A stretch of 24,599 nt of DNA from an uncultured Collinsella sp. GTDB lineage: Bacteria > Actinomycetota > Coriobacteriia > Coriobacteriales > Coriobacteriaceae. Position numbers and translations under genes: made by a program. Of this stretch, positions 8,101 through 15,743 are shown in pieces. Position 1 is the first letter of the stretch. Each line of letters starts with the position of its first letter. Location: assembly GCA_900552755.1 (NCBI GenBank), contig USAY01000014.1, forward strand, positions 1 through 24,599, read 5' to 3'. The notes under the pieces were generated by a model. The model had not been told where the DNA came from. It saw only the letters and a program-made list of their open reading frames with translations, and made no database searches.

Positions 8101-8376
8101 GCCGCCGCGCTTGCCGAGCTTGGTGATGCCAAGGATGCCCTGGCTGCCGCGCAGGCCGAGTACGACAAGTATCATTCCAAGGCTGAGCCGCAGGCCAAGC
8201 CTCAGGTTACGCAGGCTGCTGCAAAGGCTCCTGTCGCCAAGAAGAAGGCCGCGTCGGCCGCGCTCGCCCAGACTGGCGATGACTCCGCACTTGCGGGTGA
8301 GGTGTTCGTCATCGGTGGCATTACGCTCGTTGCCGCGGGCGTGACGCTTGGCGATCGTCGTCGCAAGCAGATGTAG
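4922..8376 (+). CDS. Large LAQTG-anchored coiled-coil surface protein with CAP/SEC10-like domain, split by a poly-G tract (out of frame as read)
   Basis: ATG 4922 follows a strong AAAGGGAGAAAACC ribosome-binding site. The leader has a basic n-region, a hydrophobic helix (residues 25-48) and a plausible cleavage site after AAIAA. At the 8-G tract the leader frame runs into TAG 5111. The body is in another frame, open without a stop from 5101 to TAG 8376. Nine G (or six) would fuse them into about 1151 (or 1150) residues. Numbered with nine G: about 62-450 Ala/Lys/Glu/Asp coiled coil; about 455-700 a Tyr-rich globular region with LRKANGQSAL, H567, GEN (575-577) and GHYLNI (642-647), as in CAP/SCP domains and SEC10/PgrA-type surface proteins; about 705-1090 a second coiled coil; then LAQTG (1115-1119), a hydrophobic helix and RRRKQM, a sortase signal. 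Its likely role is adhesion, surface exclusion or another cell-surface contact. Internal ATG 5536 lacks a signal peptide and is unlikely to be the real start. Confidence 0.82.
5095..5102 (+). repeat. Homopolymeric G8 tract, candidate phase-variation switch
   Basis: Eight consecutive G lie inside the coding region just after the signal peptide. The frame upstream (from 4922) and the open frame downstream (to 8376) differ by one base; one extra G or two fewer restores fusion. Poly-G tracts of this kind change length by slipped-strand mispairing in known phase-variable surface genes. A sequencing or assembly error in the homopolymer is the main alternative. Confidence 0.7.
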
Positions 8377-8443
8377 CGTTTCGAGCGTAGTTTCTGCAAC
8401 GAACTTCGGTTCATAGCAGGAGCGCTTCGATTGCTTAACCGAT

Positions 8444-8485
8444 AAGGCCGGCGCGCTGTCATACGCAGCGCGCCGGCCTTTCTTT
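8444..8485 (+). terminator. Strong intrinsic terminator of the surface-protein gene
   Basis: AAGGCCGGCGCGCTG (8444-8458) pairs perfectly with CAGCGCGCCGGCCTT (8466-8480) over 15 bp around a 7-nt loop, followed by TCTTTG. It lies 68 nt after the stop codon. Confidence 0.9.
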
Positions 8486-8496
8486 GTTTCGATATC

Positions 8497-8536
8497 AAAA
8501 AGCCCGGTCGGCAGCCGCAAAAGCTACCGACCGGGC
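8497..8536 (-). terminator. Intrinsic terminator of the OPT transporter gene
   Basis: On the minus strand GCCCGGTCGG (8536-8527) pairs with CCGACCGGGC (8511-8502), followed by TTTTT (8501-8497). It ends transcription 41 nt beyond the stop of the transporter gene and faces the terminator at 8444-8485, insulating two convergent genes. Confidence 0.88.
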
Positions 8537-8577
8537 AAGCCGTAGGCAATATGGTTGTTGTCGAGCAGCTGCTCAGC

Positions 8578-10281
8578 TTAGCCCAGCAGGCTCAGGCCAA
8601 CAGAGATAAACGCCAGGATAACGCCGACGATAGACTCGCCGCCCAGCAGGCCGCTGGCGACAACCAGGCCCTGTTCCTGGAAGGCGGCGTCCTTGGCAGC
8701 CCTCTCCTCGTCCGAAAGACCGGCCTCGGCGTCGCGGTGAGCGGCCCACTTGTCGTAGGCGAGCTTAACGCAGGAGCCCAGGAAGGCCGTGAGCGACATG
8801 TAGAACGGCAGGTACACGCCCAGGCCGATCATCATGGCCGGAATGCCGAGCCAGTACATGACGATGCCGGCGATAAAGCCGCCTGCGAACCACGGCACGC
8901 TCGGGATGCCCGAGACCATGGTGGCGACGACGCTTGCCTGCGCGGCCACAAAGCTTTTGTCGGGGCCGAAGGCGTCCGGACCATAGGCGGTGACGAGCGC
9001 GACCATGACGGCTGCGGCGACCAGGGCGCCCACGATGCCGCCGATGGCCTGGCCGACCCACTGTGCGCGCGGATTGGTGCCCAGCACGGCGCCGGCCTTA
9101 AAGTCGTTCATGACGTCGCCCGCAAGGCCGCACGCCACGGCTACGATGCCGGCGATAAAGAACAGCTTGACCTGAGCGAGCTGCGCGAAGGCGGCAACGA
9201 TGAGCATGACGATGAGGCCGAAGATCTCCATGGGGTCGATGCCCGTCTGGCCGCAGCTCTGCGCGCTCATGATGGTGGTGACAAAGGTGAACAGCGTGAC
9301 GATGACGGCCGGAACGGGGCCAAGGTCGAGCGCGATGGCGACGATCACGGCGATGGCGGCGGCGCCCAGGCCGATGATGCCGGCGTCGAGCTTAAGGGAG
9401 CCCGAGATGAGCGACTGCTCGTCGGTGTCGGTGGAGCTGTCGGCGGCGAGGCCACGGACGATACCGGCGACCTGCGGCAGGATGTCCTTAAGGACGACGG
9501 CGACGCCAAAGCCCATCATGAGGCCCATACCCAGGGACTTAACAATGCCCTGTGCCGTCATAACGTCAAACAGGCCGGCAGCGGTGCCGCCGACGATGAT
9601 GCCAAAATTGCCCAGCAGCGCGCCGGCAAACCAGAACGCGACGGGGGCGAAGCCCACCAAAAAGCCGATGGACAGCAACATGGGCGAGTTGTAGATGGCA
9701 AAGGTCACGCCGGGGATATTGAGCGTGCACAGCATGCTGGGCACCACGCCCAGAGCGTCGCGAAGCACGCTGTAGATGCCTGCGATGGCCATGGAGCCAA
9801 AGAGCTGCTTGCCGGTCTTGCCGCCGGCCTCGGTGGCGCGCAGGGTCTGAGCTGCGGCGTTGCCGGTGGGGAACTCCAGCGCGGCGTCCACGATAAAGTG
9901 ACGGTGGATGAGCGCTGTCGCCAGAAGGCCCAAGATGGTGCCGGCGAGTGCCACGATAAACATGTCGAGCCAGCTGATCTGATCGGCATAGCCCAGCATC
10001 CAGGCGCCCGGGATGGTAAACACCAGACCGCCGGCGACCATGGCGCCTGCGGACATGATGGTGTGGGTGACGTTTGCCTCGTTGAGGCTGGCGTTGCCCA
10101 TGAGCTTCAGGAAGAACAGCGAAATGACGGCAGCGAAAATGATCGGCCAGGGGAGGGCGCCCATCTTGAGGGCAGTGTAGGCCGAGCTTGCCGTGATGAT
10201 CACGCAGCCAAGGACGCCGATGACGACGCCGCGCAGCGTGAGTTGCCCGCGCATCGAGGTGCGGTTCGAGGGATTGCTCAT
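8578..10281 (-). CDS. OPT family oligopeptide transporter
   Basis: The protein has 567 residues and is almost entirely hydrophobic, with around 14-16 predicted membrane segments. Its start (LTLRGVVIGVLGCVIITASSAYTALKMGALPWPIIFAAVIS), the early MGNASLNEANVTHTIMSAGAM and the later SVLRDALGVVPSM and NDFKAGAVLGTNPRAQWVGQAIG match the prokaryotic branch of the OPT family, which takes up oligopeptides or metal chelates by proton symport. One acidic cytoplasmic loop (around SDEERAAKDAAFQEQG) lies near the C-terminus. The start is fixed by AAAGGAG at 10294-10288, 6 nt before the ATG. The substrate cannot be told. It is monocistronic, with its own terminator and a structured leader, and is divergent from the pantothenate kinase gene. 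Confidence 0.9.
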   Translation of the reverse strand: MSNPSNRTSMRGQLTLRGVVIGVLGCVIITASSAYTALKMGALPWPIIFAAVISLFFLKLMGNASLNEANVTHTIMSAGAMVAGGLVFTIPGAWMLGYADQISWLDMFIVALAGTILGLLATALIHRHFIVDAALEFPTGNAAAQTLRATEAGGKTGKQLFGSMAIAGIYSVLRDALGVVPSMLCTLNIPGVTFAIYNSPMLLSIGFLVGFAPVAFWFAGALLGNFGIIVGGTAAGLFDVMTAQGIVKSLGMGLMMGFGVAVVLKDILPQVAGIVRGLAADSSTDTDEQSLISGSLKLDAGIIGLGAAAIAVIVAIALDLGPVPAVIVTLFTFVTTIMSAQSCGQTGIDPMEIFGLIVMLIVAAFAQLAQVKLFFIAGIVAVACGLAGDVMNDFKAGAVLGTNPRAQWVGQAIGGIVGALVAAAVMVALVTAYGPDAFGPDKSFVAAQASVVATMVSGIPSVPWFAGGFIAGIVMYWLGIPAMMIGLGVYLPFYMSLTAFLGSCVKLAYDKWAAHRDAEAGLSDEERAAKDAAFQEQGLVVASGLLGGESIVGVILAFISVGLSLLG

Positions 10282-10305
10282 ATAGAACTCCTTTGCGTAT
10301 ATCCG

Positions 10306-10344
10306 CTTCCCCCGGGAGCGCCGCTACGGATACGGCGCGGGAAG
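10306..10344 (-). promoter_or_regulatory. Two-tiered hairpin in the leader of the OPT gene
   Basis: CTTCCC (10306-10311) pairs with GGGAAG (10339-10344), and inside it GCGCCG (10318-10323) pairs with CGGCGC (10333-10338). The structure sits 25 nt upstream of the start codon on the transcribed leader, just beyond the ribosome-binding site. It could govern transporter expression; no ligand class is recognisable. Confidence 0.35.
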
Positions 10345-10440
10345 TCGGGTTACCAAGGGCCGCCGCGTGAGCTCGCAAACGACCGCGCACCAGTATAGCC
10401 GCAAGCTAGTCATTTTGGGATGACTGGTTTAGGTAGGCGA

Positions 10441-10446
10441 TATACT
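10441..10446 (+). promoter_or_regulatory. Possible -10 element for the pantothenate kinase gene
   Basis: TATACT lies 12 nt before the ribosome-binding site GAAAGGAG (10458-10465). No good -35 box is visible at normal spacing. A small dyad (AGTCAT 10408-10413 with ATGACT 10420-10425) lies just upstream and might bind a regulator. Confidence 0.35.
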
Positions 10447-10473
10447 GCTGGACAGACGAAAGGAGCGCCGACG

Positions 10474-11325
10474 ATGCTTAATGGGTGTGCATATATATTG
10501 ATGGTCGACGTAGGCAACACGTTCATTCGCTTTGGCCTGTTTGCAGAGGATTCGGCCGCGGCGCAGGAGCGCCCGCTCGCGACGTGCGAGATCACGACGC
10601 CGGCCCGTATTACGGCCGACGAGGCACGCATGAGGCTCGCGCAGGTTATGGGCGCGCTTGCCGACGATGCGGGTGTGCCCGGGGTGCTCGTACCCGCCGC
10701 GGCCGTGCTGAGCTGTGTGGTCCCGGCGCTCGAGCGCCCGTGGAAGGCAGCGCTTTCCCGTACCTGCACGGGGCGCGTGCTCACCGTGGGGCCGGGCCTC
10801 AAGACCGGCATACCCGTGCACTACGATGACCCGGCCGAGATCGGTCCCGACCGCATCGCCGACGCCGTGGCTGCCCGCGCTGTCTACGGTTCGCCGTGCA
10901 TCGTGATCGACCTGGGCACCACGACCAATATCGAGGTCATCGACGCGCACGGCACCTTTGTCGGCGGCGTTATCGCGCCGGGGCTGGCGCTCGGTGCCCG
11001 TTCGCTCTCTGCCGCTGCGGCGCGCCTGCCCCAGGTTGAGCCCTCGGCGCCGACGCATGTCATCGGCCGCAACACGCGTGAGGCCATGCGCTCGGGCGTG
11101 GTTTTGGGCGAGGTGGCCCGCATCGACGGCATGCTCGACATGGTGCTCGCCGAGATGCGTGCGACCAAGGCCGCGGGGGAGGGCGATGTGCCCATCGTCA
11201 TTACCGGCGACGATGCCGAGGCGCTTGCGGCGCTGGTCGGCCATAGCCTGACGGTCGACGATGCGCTGACGCTGCGGGGCCTCGCCGAGCTCTACCACAT
11301 CAACCAAAAGCCCCGCCGCGCGTAG
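10474..11325 (+). CDS. coaX: Type III pantothenate kinase
   Basis: The protein has 283 residues, somewhat longer than the usual 255-265. It phosphorylates pantothenate, the first step of coenzyme A synthesis. The ASKHA-fold motifs are present: phosphate-1 motif DVGNT (residues 12-16), GPDRIAD (124-130) carrying the catalytic-type acidic region, the phosphate-2 type DLGTTTNIEVID (from D146), GGVIAPGLALGARSL, and GRNTREAMRSGVVLG near the C-terminus. The ATG at 10474 is chosen because GAAAGGAG ends 8 nt upstream; the alternative ATG at 10501 lacks such a site, and the extension to 10420 precedes the likely promoter. Coenzyme A supply fits the acyl-CoA enzymes at the start of the window, but no linkage is implied. 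Confidence 0.93.
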   Translation: MLNGCAYILMVDVGNTFIRFGLFAEDSAAAQERPLATCEITTPARITADEARMRLAQVMGALADDAGVPGVLVPAAAVLSCVVPALERPWKAALSRTCTGRVLTVGPGLKTGIPVHYDDPAEIGPDRIADAVAARAVYGSPCIVIDLGTTTNIEVIDAHGTFVGGVIAPGLALGARSLSAAAARLPQVEPSAPTHVIGRNTREAMRSGVVLGEVARIDGMLDMVLAEMRATKAAGEGDVPIVITGDDAEALAALVGHSLTVDDALTLRGLAELYHINQKPRRA

Positions 11326-11365
11326 CGATGGGGGCAATGGGACAAAAACGTCTCCACCTTCCACC

Positions 11366-11374
11366 TGCTACAAT
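11366..11374 (+). promoter_or_regulatory. Extended -10 promoter of the dCMP deaminase gene
   Basis: TGCTACAAT is an extended -10 element (TGn followed by TACAAT at 11369-11374), 21 nt before the GGAGGT ribosome-binding site. The -35 region is poor, as is usual for extended -10 promoters. It lies in the 83-bp gap after the pantothenate kinase gene. Confidence 0.5.
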
Positions 11375-11408
11375 GGGTCAAACTATTGCGATTTCGGAGG
11401 TGTCTGCC

Positions 11409-11933
11409 ATGTCGGACGATCTTCATCAAACCGCGTCGGGCAAGCGCCGCGACGTTATTAGCTGGGATGAGTTCTTTATGAGCGTGGCCATTGCCGCGCA
11501 GCGCCGCAGTAAGGACCCTAACACGCAGGTGGGAGCGTGTATCGCCAGCACTAACCACCGTATCCTTTCGGTGGGTTACAACGGTACGCCCTCGGCGCTC
11601 AACGATGACTTTTTCCCGTGGGGTACGAGCGACGACCCTCTGCAGGACAAGCACAACTACGTGGTCCATGCCGAGGCCAACGCCGTGCTCAACTACCGTG
11701 GCTCGCTCAAGGACCTCGAGGGTGCCACGGTCTACGTCACGCTGTTCCCGTGCCACGACTGCGCCAAGATCCTGGCACAGGTGGGTGTGGGCGAGGTCGT
11801 CTACCTGGACAATAAGTATGCCGACACCGATGACGGCCGTATCAGCCGCCGCATTCTCGACTCCTGCGGCATCAGCTACCGCCAGGTCATCGTCGATGTT
11901 CAGATTGGTACCGGGGGACAAGCTCAGCAGTAA
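11409..11933 (+). CDS. Deoxycytidylate (dCMP) deaminase
   Basis: The protein has 174 residues. It converts dCMP to dUMP with a catalytic zinc, feeding thymidylate synthesis. The zinc-binding deaminase motifs are intact: H87-A-E89 (VVHAEANAVLN) with the catalytic Glu, and P-C115-H-D-C118 (LFPCHDCAKIL). The early segment RRSKDPNTQVGACI and GYNGTPSALND are characteristic of the dCMP deaminase/ComEB branch rather than cytidine deaminases. The start at 11409 has CGGAGGTG 7 nt upstream; the longer frame from 11328 would include the promoter. No competence genes adjoin it, so the nucleotide role is preferred. Confidence 0.92.
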   Translation: MSDDLHQTASGKRRDVISWDEFFMSVAIAAQRRSKDPNTQVGACIASTNHRILSVGYNGTPSALNDDFFPWGTSDDPLQDKHNYVVHAEANAVLNYRGSLKDLEGATVYVTLFPCHDCAKILAQVGVGEVVYLDNKYADTDDGRISRRILDSCGISYRQVIVDVQIGTGGQAQQ

Positions 11934-11936
11934 TAT

Positions 11937-11963
11937 GCGTTGTCGCTATCTGGCGACGAACGC
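11937..11963 (+). other. Hairpin just after the dCMP deaminase stop codon
   Basis: GCGTTGTCGC (11937-11946) pairs with GCGAC-G-AACGC (11953-11963), a 10-bp stem with one bulged G and a 6-nt loop, 4 nt after the stop. There is no T-run, so it is more likely an mRNA 3'-end stabiliser than a terminator. Confidence 0.45.
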
Positions 11964-12104
11964 AGCTCAAAGAGCCCCGTCCCAAATTGACTACTCGTGA
12001 AAGTCGCGTCTGCGCGCATGGACGGCTCGTGAGCGGGTACATGGCTGTAGTAACATAGCTTCTGTCCGCGGGCGTGCCCGCGTTATTGTGAGAAAGGAGC
12101 CCCT

Positions 12105-12383
12105 GTGGCTGTTAACGAAGAGCTGCTTAAGAAGGTTCTTGAAGAGATTCGCCCCAACCTGCAGGCCGACGGCGGCGATATGGAGTATGTGGGCGTCGAC
12201 GACGAGGGCGTCGTTAAGCTGGAACTGCAGGGCGCTTGCGCCGGCTGTCCCATGAGCTCGCTGACCCTTTCCATGGGTATCGAGCGCATCCTGAAGGAGC
12301 ACGTGCCCGGCGTTACCCGCGTCGAGCAGGTCAATGCTTCCGGCGAGGCCGAGGACCTGTACGACGAGTACGCGCCGTTCTAA
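12105..12383 (+). CDS. NifU-like C-terminal domain Fe-S cluster scaffold/carrier protein
   Basis: The 92-residue protein consists of the NifU C-terminal domain alone. LEEIRPNLQADGGDMEYVGV followed by LQGACAGCPMSSLTLSMGIE contains the C45-x-x-C48 pair that holds a 4Fe-4S cluster between two subunits. Such proteins assemble or carry clusters to target enzymes. The start is GTG at 12105, with AAAGGAG at 12093-12099, 5 nt upstream. A short GC-rich palindrome (12067-12082) lies in the leader. The gene is flanked by dCMP deaminase and Lgt with no other Fe-S assembly genes in view, so it probably serves a system encoded elsewhere. Confidence 0.92.
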   Translation: MAVNEELLKKVLEEIRPNLQADGGDMEYVGVDDEGVVKLELQGACAGCPMSSLTLSMGIERILKEHVPGVTRVEQVNASGEAEDLYDEYAPF

Positions 12384-12387
12384 GATG

Positions 12388-12465
12388 CGTAAGCTGCGGA
12401 CGGTACGCTCCGCATAGACGTTACGTCCAAATATGCGGCTGCGAGCGCAAGGCCCGCGGCCGCAT
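12388..12465 (+). other. Two consecutive hairpins between nifU-like and lgt genes
   Basis: TGCGGA/TCCGCA (12395-12400, 12409-12414) is flanked by CGTAA/TTACG (12388-12392, 12421-12425). A second helix, ATGCGGC/GCCGCAT (12433-12439, 12459-12465), is followed by TTTGTATG. The second may act as a weak terminator or attenuator before the lgt ribosome-binding site. Confidence 0.4.
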
Positions 12466-12492
12466 TTGTATGTAGGGAGCAGGGGGATCGAT

Positions 12493-13314
12493 ATGCTCAA
12501 CGACCTCTACCATATGCTTGACCCCGTTGCGATCTCGGCGGGCCCCATCACGATCTACTGGTACGGTCTGGCCTATGTGGTCGGCGCCCTGCTCACGGCG
12601 GTCGTTATGTACCGCACGCAGCGTCGTTGGGGCTTCGACATCACGATCGATGACCTGACGAGCGTCGTGGTCGGTGCGGTCTTTGGCCTTATTATCGGCG
12701 CGCGCCTGTTTTACGTCGTCTTTTACGGTGATGGCTACTATTTGGCCCACCCGCTCGAGATCTTTGCCACCAACGAGGGCGGCATGAGCTTCCACGGTGG
12801 CCTGGTGGGCGGCATCTTGGGCGGCATCATTGTATGCCGCATGTATAAGCTCGACGCCTGGACCATCGCCGACCTTGCTGTGATCGGTGCTCCGCTGGCG
12901 CTGTGCCTGGGACGTTGCGCCAATTTCGTCAACGGCGAGCTGTGGGGTAAGCCGACCGATCTGCCCTGGGGCGTGGTCTTTGGCGGCACTGCGGGCGATA
13001 TGCCGCGCCATCCCTCCCAGCTCTACGAGGCGTTTCTTGAGGGCGTCGTACTCTTCTGTATTTTGCAGGTGCTCAGCCGCAAAAAGCCGCTACTGCCCCA
13101 GGGTACGTTTATGGGCGTGTTCGTGATGGGGTACGGCATCGTCCGCTTTCTCGTTGAGTTCGTGCGCGTGCCCGATGCCCAGCTGGGTTATCTGTTGGGC
13201 GGCGTCATCACCATGGGCCAGCTGCTGAGTTTGCCGCTCGTGATCGCCGGTCTGGCGCTCATCATCTTCGCCCGACACCGCAATCGCCCCCAGCGCATCT
13301 ACCTCGACGCCTAA
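12493..13314 (+). CDS. lgt: Prolipoprotein diacylglyceryl transferase
   Basis: The protein has 273 residues and about seven membrane helices. It transfers diacylglycerol from phosphatidylglycerol to the lipobox cysteine of prelipoproteins, the first step of bacterial lipoprotein maturation. The Lgt signature GRCANFVNGELWG is complete (G140, R141), as are GGMSFHGGLVGG with H101, the YWYGLAYVVG start region and RHPSQLYEAFLEG. The C-terminal helix ends in a basic tail (RHRNRPQR). ATG 12493 has AGGGGG about 8 nt upstream; the frame runs further upstream (to 12433) only through hairpin sequence and lacks family similarity there. A conserved hairpin begins 2 nt after the stop. Confidence 0.95.
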   Translation: MLNDLYHMLDPVAISAGPITIYWYGLAYVVGALLTAVVMYRTQRRWGFDITIDDLTSVVVGAVFGLIIGARLFYVVFYGDGYYLAHPLEIFATNEGGMSFHGGLVGGILGGIIVCRMYKLDAWTIADLAVIGAPLALCLGRCANFVNGELWGKPTDLPWGVVFGGTAGDMPRHPSQLYEAFLEGVVLFCILQVLSRKKPLLPQGTFMGVFVMGYGIVRFLVEFVRVPDAQLGYLLGGVITMGQLLSLPLVIAGLALIIFARHRNRPQRIYLDA

Positions 13315-13315
13315 C

Positions 13316-13358
13316 CAAGGCCACCACAAAGGGGACAGGCACCTTTGTGGTGGTCTTG
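13316..13358 (+). repeat. Stop-adjacent hairpin with GGGGACAGG loop
   Basis: CAAGGCCACCACAAAGG (13316-13332) pairs with CCTTTGTGGTGGTCTTG (13342-13358): 17 bp with a single G-U, loop GGACAGGCA. It begins 2 nt after the lgt stop codon. There is no T-run, so it is not a typical terminator. It is the best-formed of a family with copies at 15580, 18198, 20914 and 2160. Confidence 0.8.
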
Positions 13359-13394
13359 CCGAGTTTGATAGGTTTCTAGAAAGGCTTTCGGACT

Positions 13395-15578
13395 GTGAAG
13401 GATTCCGACCTCTCCACAACGGCTGCGCGCGACGCTGCCCGCATCGTCTGGTTTAAGCGCTACCCCGCCAAGCAGACGCTCATTGCATTTTTGCTCGCGC
13501 TGTTGGCGACCACGGCGTTTTCCATCGATCCCGCCCCGGTGTCGAGCAACGCGGTCTTGGCGATTGACCCCAAAGCCTCGGGCATGCTGTACGTGTGCTA
13601 CGAGGTGCTCCTCTCGTTTGCCGGCCATACCGACGCGGTCATGCTGCTTGCGCTTGCCTGCCTGCTCACGCTGCCGTTTCGCTACGTATTCTTTGGCCGC
13701 GGCGACGCTTGGCGTCCCTCGGTGATCCTTCCGTCGCTGTTCTTTGCCGTCTGCATGGTGTTTGGCCGCAGCTACGACCTCACCGATTCGGCCGAGATCG
13801 TGCTCGGCGACAAGGCCCGCATCATCTGCGCCTGGATAGGCGGTGTGGGCTGGATGCTCTTGGCGGTCGTTGCCCTCTACCTTACCTTTGAGTGTCTAGA
13901 TTGGCTGAGCTCTCGGCGCATTCCGTTTTCCGAAGCGCACTTTGGCCGCGTATGGCGTGTGGCTCACGCCGTGCTCTCGGTCCATCCCTTTGCCGGGCCC
14001 TTCCTGGTGCTTATGATCGCCTGGGCGCCCACGCTCATCGCTTCGCTGCCCGGCCTTTTTATGGGAGATACGGGTGCGCAGATTCGCCAGTGGTTCAACT
14101 ACCCCAACGGCACGAGTGACTACTTGCGTCTGCTCAATCCCAATGTGTTGCTCAACGGACATCACCCCGTGGTGCATACGGCTATCATCGGTTCGTGCGT
14201 CCAGTTGGGGCTTTCACTGTTTAACAGCGCCAACGCAGGTCTTGCCATCTACACCTGCGCTCAGTTCGTCATTACGGCCGCCTGCATGGCCTATTCCATC
14301 TCGTCGCTGCGCAAGCTGGGCGTGAGCCTGCCGGTCCGCGGCGTAATCTTGCTGTTCTTTGTGTTTATGCCCATGTTCTCCAACTACGCGGCCCTGCTTA
14401 CCAAAGATGTGCTGTTTGCCGACGCGTTTTTGGTGCTGTTGGTGCAGACCGTGAAGCTCGTGGCATGCGGCCTGCCCCGTCGCGATGCCAATGCCGAGCG
14501 TGCGGGCGAACAGAGGCCCGTGCTCTTTGCGCGTCATGATTGGCTGCTGCTCGCTCTGGGCGCCATGGGTTCCACGTTTCTGCGCAACGGCGGCCTGGTG
14601 TTTCCCCTGGCGGCATGCGTAATCGCGGCGGCGTTTTGCGCATGGGATGCGCATGTGGCTCGTCGTGCAGCCAAGCAGGCTGGTGCTGCGCCTTCGGGCG
14701 CCATCCCGCGTTTCCGCTGGGTGGGAGTTCTTGCGGTGCTTGCACTCTGCCTTGCCTCTAATATGTACTTCACCAAGGTCTTTATGCCGGAGCACGACAT
14801 CACGCCTGGTTCCAAGCGCGAAATCCTCTCGATTCCGTTCCAGCAGACGGCTCGTTTCGTCCAAAAGCACGACGGCCTCAACTCGGGCGTCAACCCCACG
14901 GTTAAGGAGGACGGCACCATCGTGGAGGCTCCTTGCGACGGCTTGGTGACCGACGAAGAGCGTGCCGTGATCGACCGTGTGCTCAAGTACGAGAATCTGG
15001 GCCGCCGTTATAACCCGGATAAGTCGGACGCCGTCAAAAATTGCTTTAACGAGTACGCCTCGCAGGAGGACATCAAGGCCTATTTTGAGGTGTGGGCTCA
15101 GATGTCCAAAAAGGATCCCGAGTGCTATATCTCGGCGCTCATCAATAACTACTACGGCTACTTTTATCCGAGTGCCCGCGATGCGTGGGTCTACAGCACG
15201 GCGCGCAGTGCCGAGATCATGGCGAAGCCCGATAACCTCAAGTACTTTGACTTCCATCCGGTCGATAGCAAGGTTGTGCGCTGGTGCGACCACCTGATCA
15301 ACCTGTACCGCGTGGCAGTACAACGCATCCCGTTTATCTCGCTCGCCATGAGCTCGGCCACCTATGTGTGGATCATGATCGCCGTGGTGGTCTATCTGCT
15401 ACGTCGTCATTCGTGGCGCGGGCTGGCCATTTGGGTGCCGCTGCTGGGCGTGCTCGCCGTGTGCCTGATCGGTCCCTGCAACGGCTCGACCTACATGCGC
15501 TACCTGTACCCGGTTATCGCCTGCATGCCCTTTGCCATCGGCGCCACCATCACCCGCAGCGACCTCCTCTGGTCCTAA
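13395..15578 (+). CDS. DUF6020-like polytopic membrane protein (possible GT-C type glycosyltransferase)
   Basis: The protein has 727 residues with a long hydrophobic N-terminal two-thirds (roughly 10 membrane helices), a hydrophilic extracytoplasmic segment (about 455-620) and terminal helices. GDTGAQIRQWFNYP (with D225) in a first large loop and LNGHHPVVHT (H256, H257) recall the DUF6020 family, whose members resemble polytopic glycosyltransferases that use lipid-linked sugars; this function is inferred. The start is GTG 13395 with a weak AGAAAGG 8 nt upstream; no better start was seen. Position between lgt and yebC suggests an envelope role, but the flanking hairpins argue for separate transcript ends. 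Confidence is high that it is a gene and moderate for the family. Confidence 0.7.
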   Translation: MKDSDLSTTAARDAARIVWFKRYPAKQTLIAFLLALLATTAFSIDPAPVSSNAVLAIDPKASGMLYVCYEVLLSFAGHTDAVMLLALACLLTLPFRYVFFGRGDAWRPSVILPSLFFAVCMVFGRSYDLTDSAEIVLGDKARIICAWIGGVGWMLLAVVALYLTFECLDWLSSRRIPFSEAHFGRVWRVAHAVLSVHPFAGPFLVLMIAWAPTLIASLPGLFMGDTGAQIRQWFNYPNGTSDYLRLLNPNVLLNGHHPVVHTAIIGSCVQLGLSLFNSANAGLAIYTCAQFVITAACMAYSISSLRKLGVSLPVRGVILLFFVFMPMFSNYAALLTKDVLFADAFLVLLVQTVKLVACGLPRRDANAERAGEQRPVLFARHDWLLLALGAMGSTFLRNGGLVFPLAACVIAAAFCAWDAHVARRAAKQAGAAPSGAIPRFRWVGVLAVLALCLASNMYFTKVFMPEHDITPGSKREILSIPFQQTARFVQKHDGLNSGVNPTVKEDGTIVEAPCDGLVTDEERAVIDRVLKYENLGRRYNPDKSDAVKNCFNEYASQEDIKAYFEVWAQMSKKDPECYISALINNYYGYFYPSARDAWVYSTARSAEIMAKPDNLKYFDFHPVDSKVVRWCDHLINLYRVAVQRIPFISLAMSSATYVWIMIAVVVYLLRRHSWRGLAIWVPLLGVLAVCLIGPCNGSTYMRYLYPVIACMPFAIGATITRSDLLWS

Positions 15579-15579
15579 T

Positions 15580-15612
15580 TTGGTGCAAAGGGGGCAGGTT
15601 GCTTTGCACCAA
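15580..15612 (+). repeat. Stop-adjacent hairpin with GGGGGCAGG loop
   Basis: TTGGTGCAAAG (15580-15590) pairs perfectly with CTTTGCACCAA (15602-15612), enclosing GGGGGCAGGTT plus G overlap (15591-15601). It starts 2 nt after the stop codon of the membrane-protein gene. The stem sequence is unrelated to that at 13316 while the loop is nearly the same. Confidence 0.75.
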
Positions 15613-15743
15613 GGGGCTGTATCATCACGACGCCTTCATTTTGGGGTTTATCTCGCAGGCCAGTAGGTATATCATAACGACGTTTGTTTATATTGCCCGA
15701 GCATCTGCGCTGGGCTTTAGGTCGAAACCGATAGGAGACACGT

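Noticed and set aside
6601..8520. 639-residue minus-strand open frame opposite the coiled-coil gene
   Set aside because: It is low-complexity Leu/Gly-rich antisense of Ala-rich coiled coil, and it runs through the terminator at 8444.
8551..10398. 615-residue plus-strand open frame opposite the OPT gene
   Set aside because: Its translation is His/Asp/Gly-rich without domains and mirrors the codon pattern of the transporter; the minus-strand gene has clear family motifs and a ribosome-binding site.
11967..11990. Minus-strand GGGACGGGG motif after the dCMP deaminase gene, like the stop-adjacent hairpin loops
   Set aside because: The loop-like motif is present but flanking arms pair poorly (about 4 bp) and the orientation is opposite, so it is not counted as a family member.
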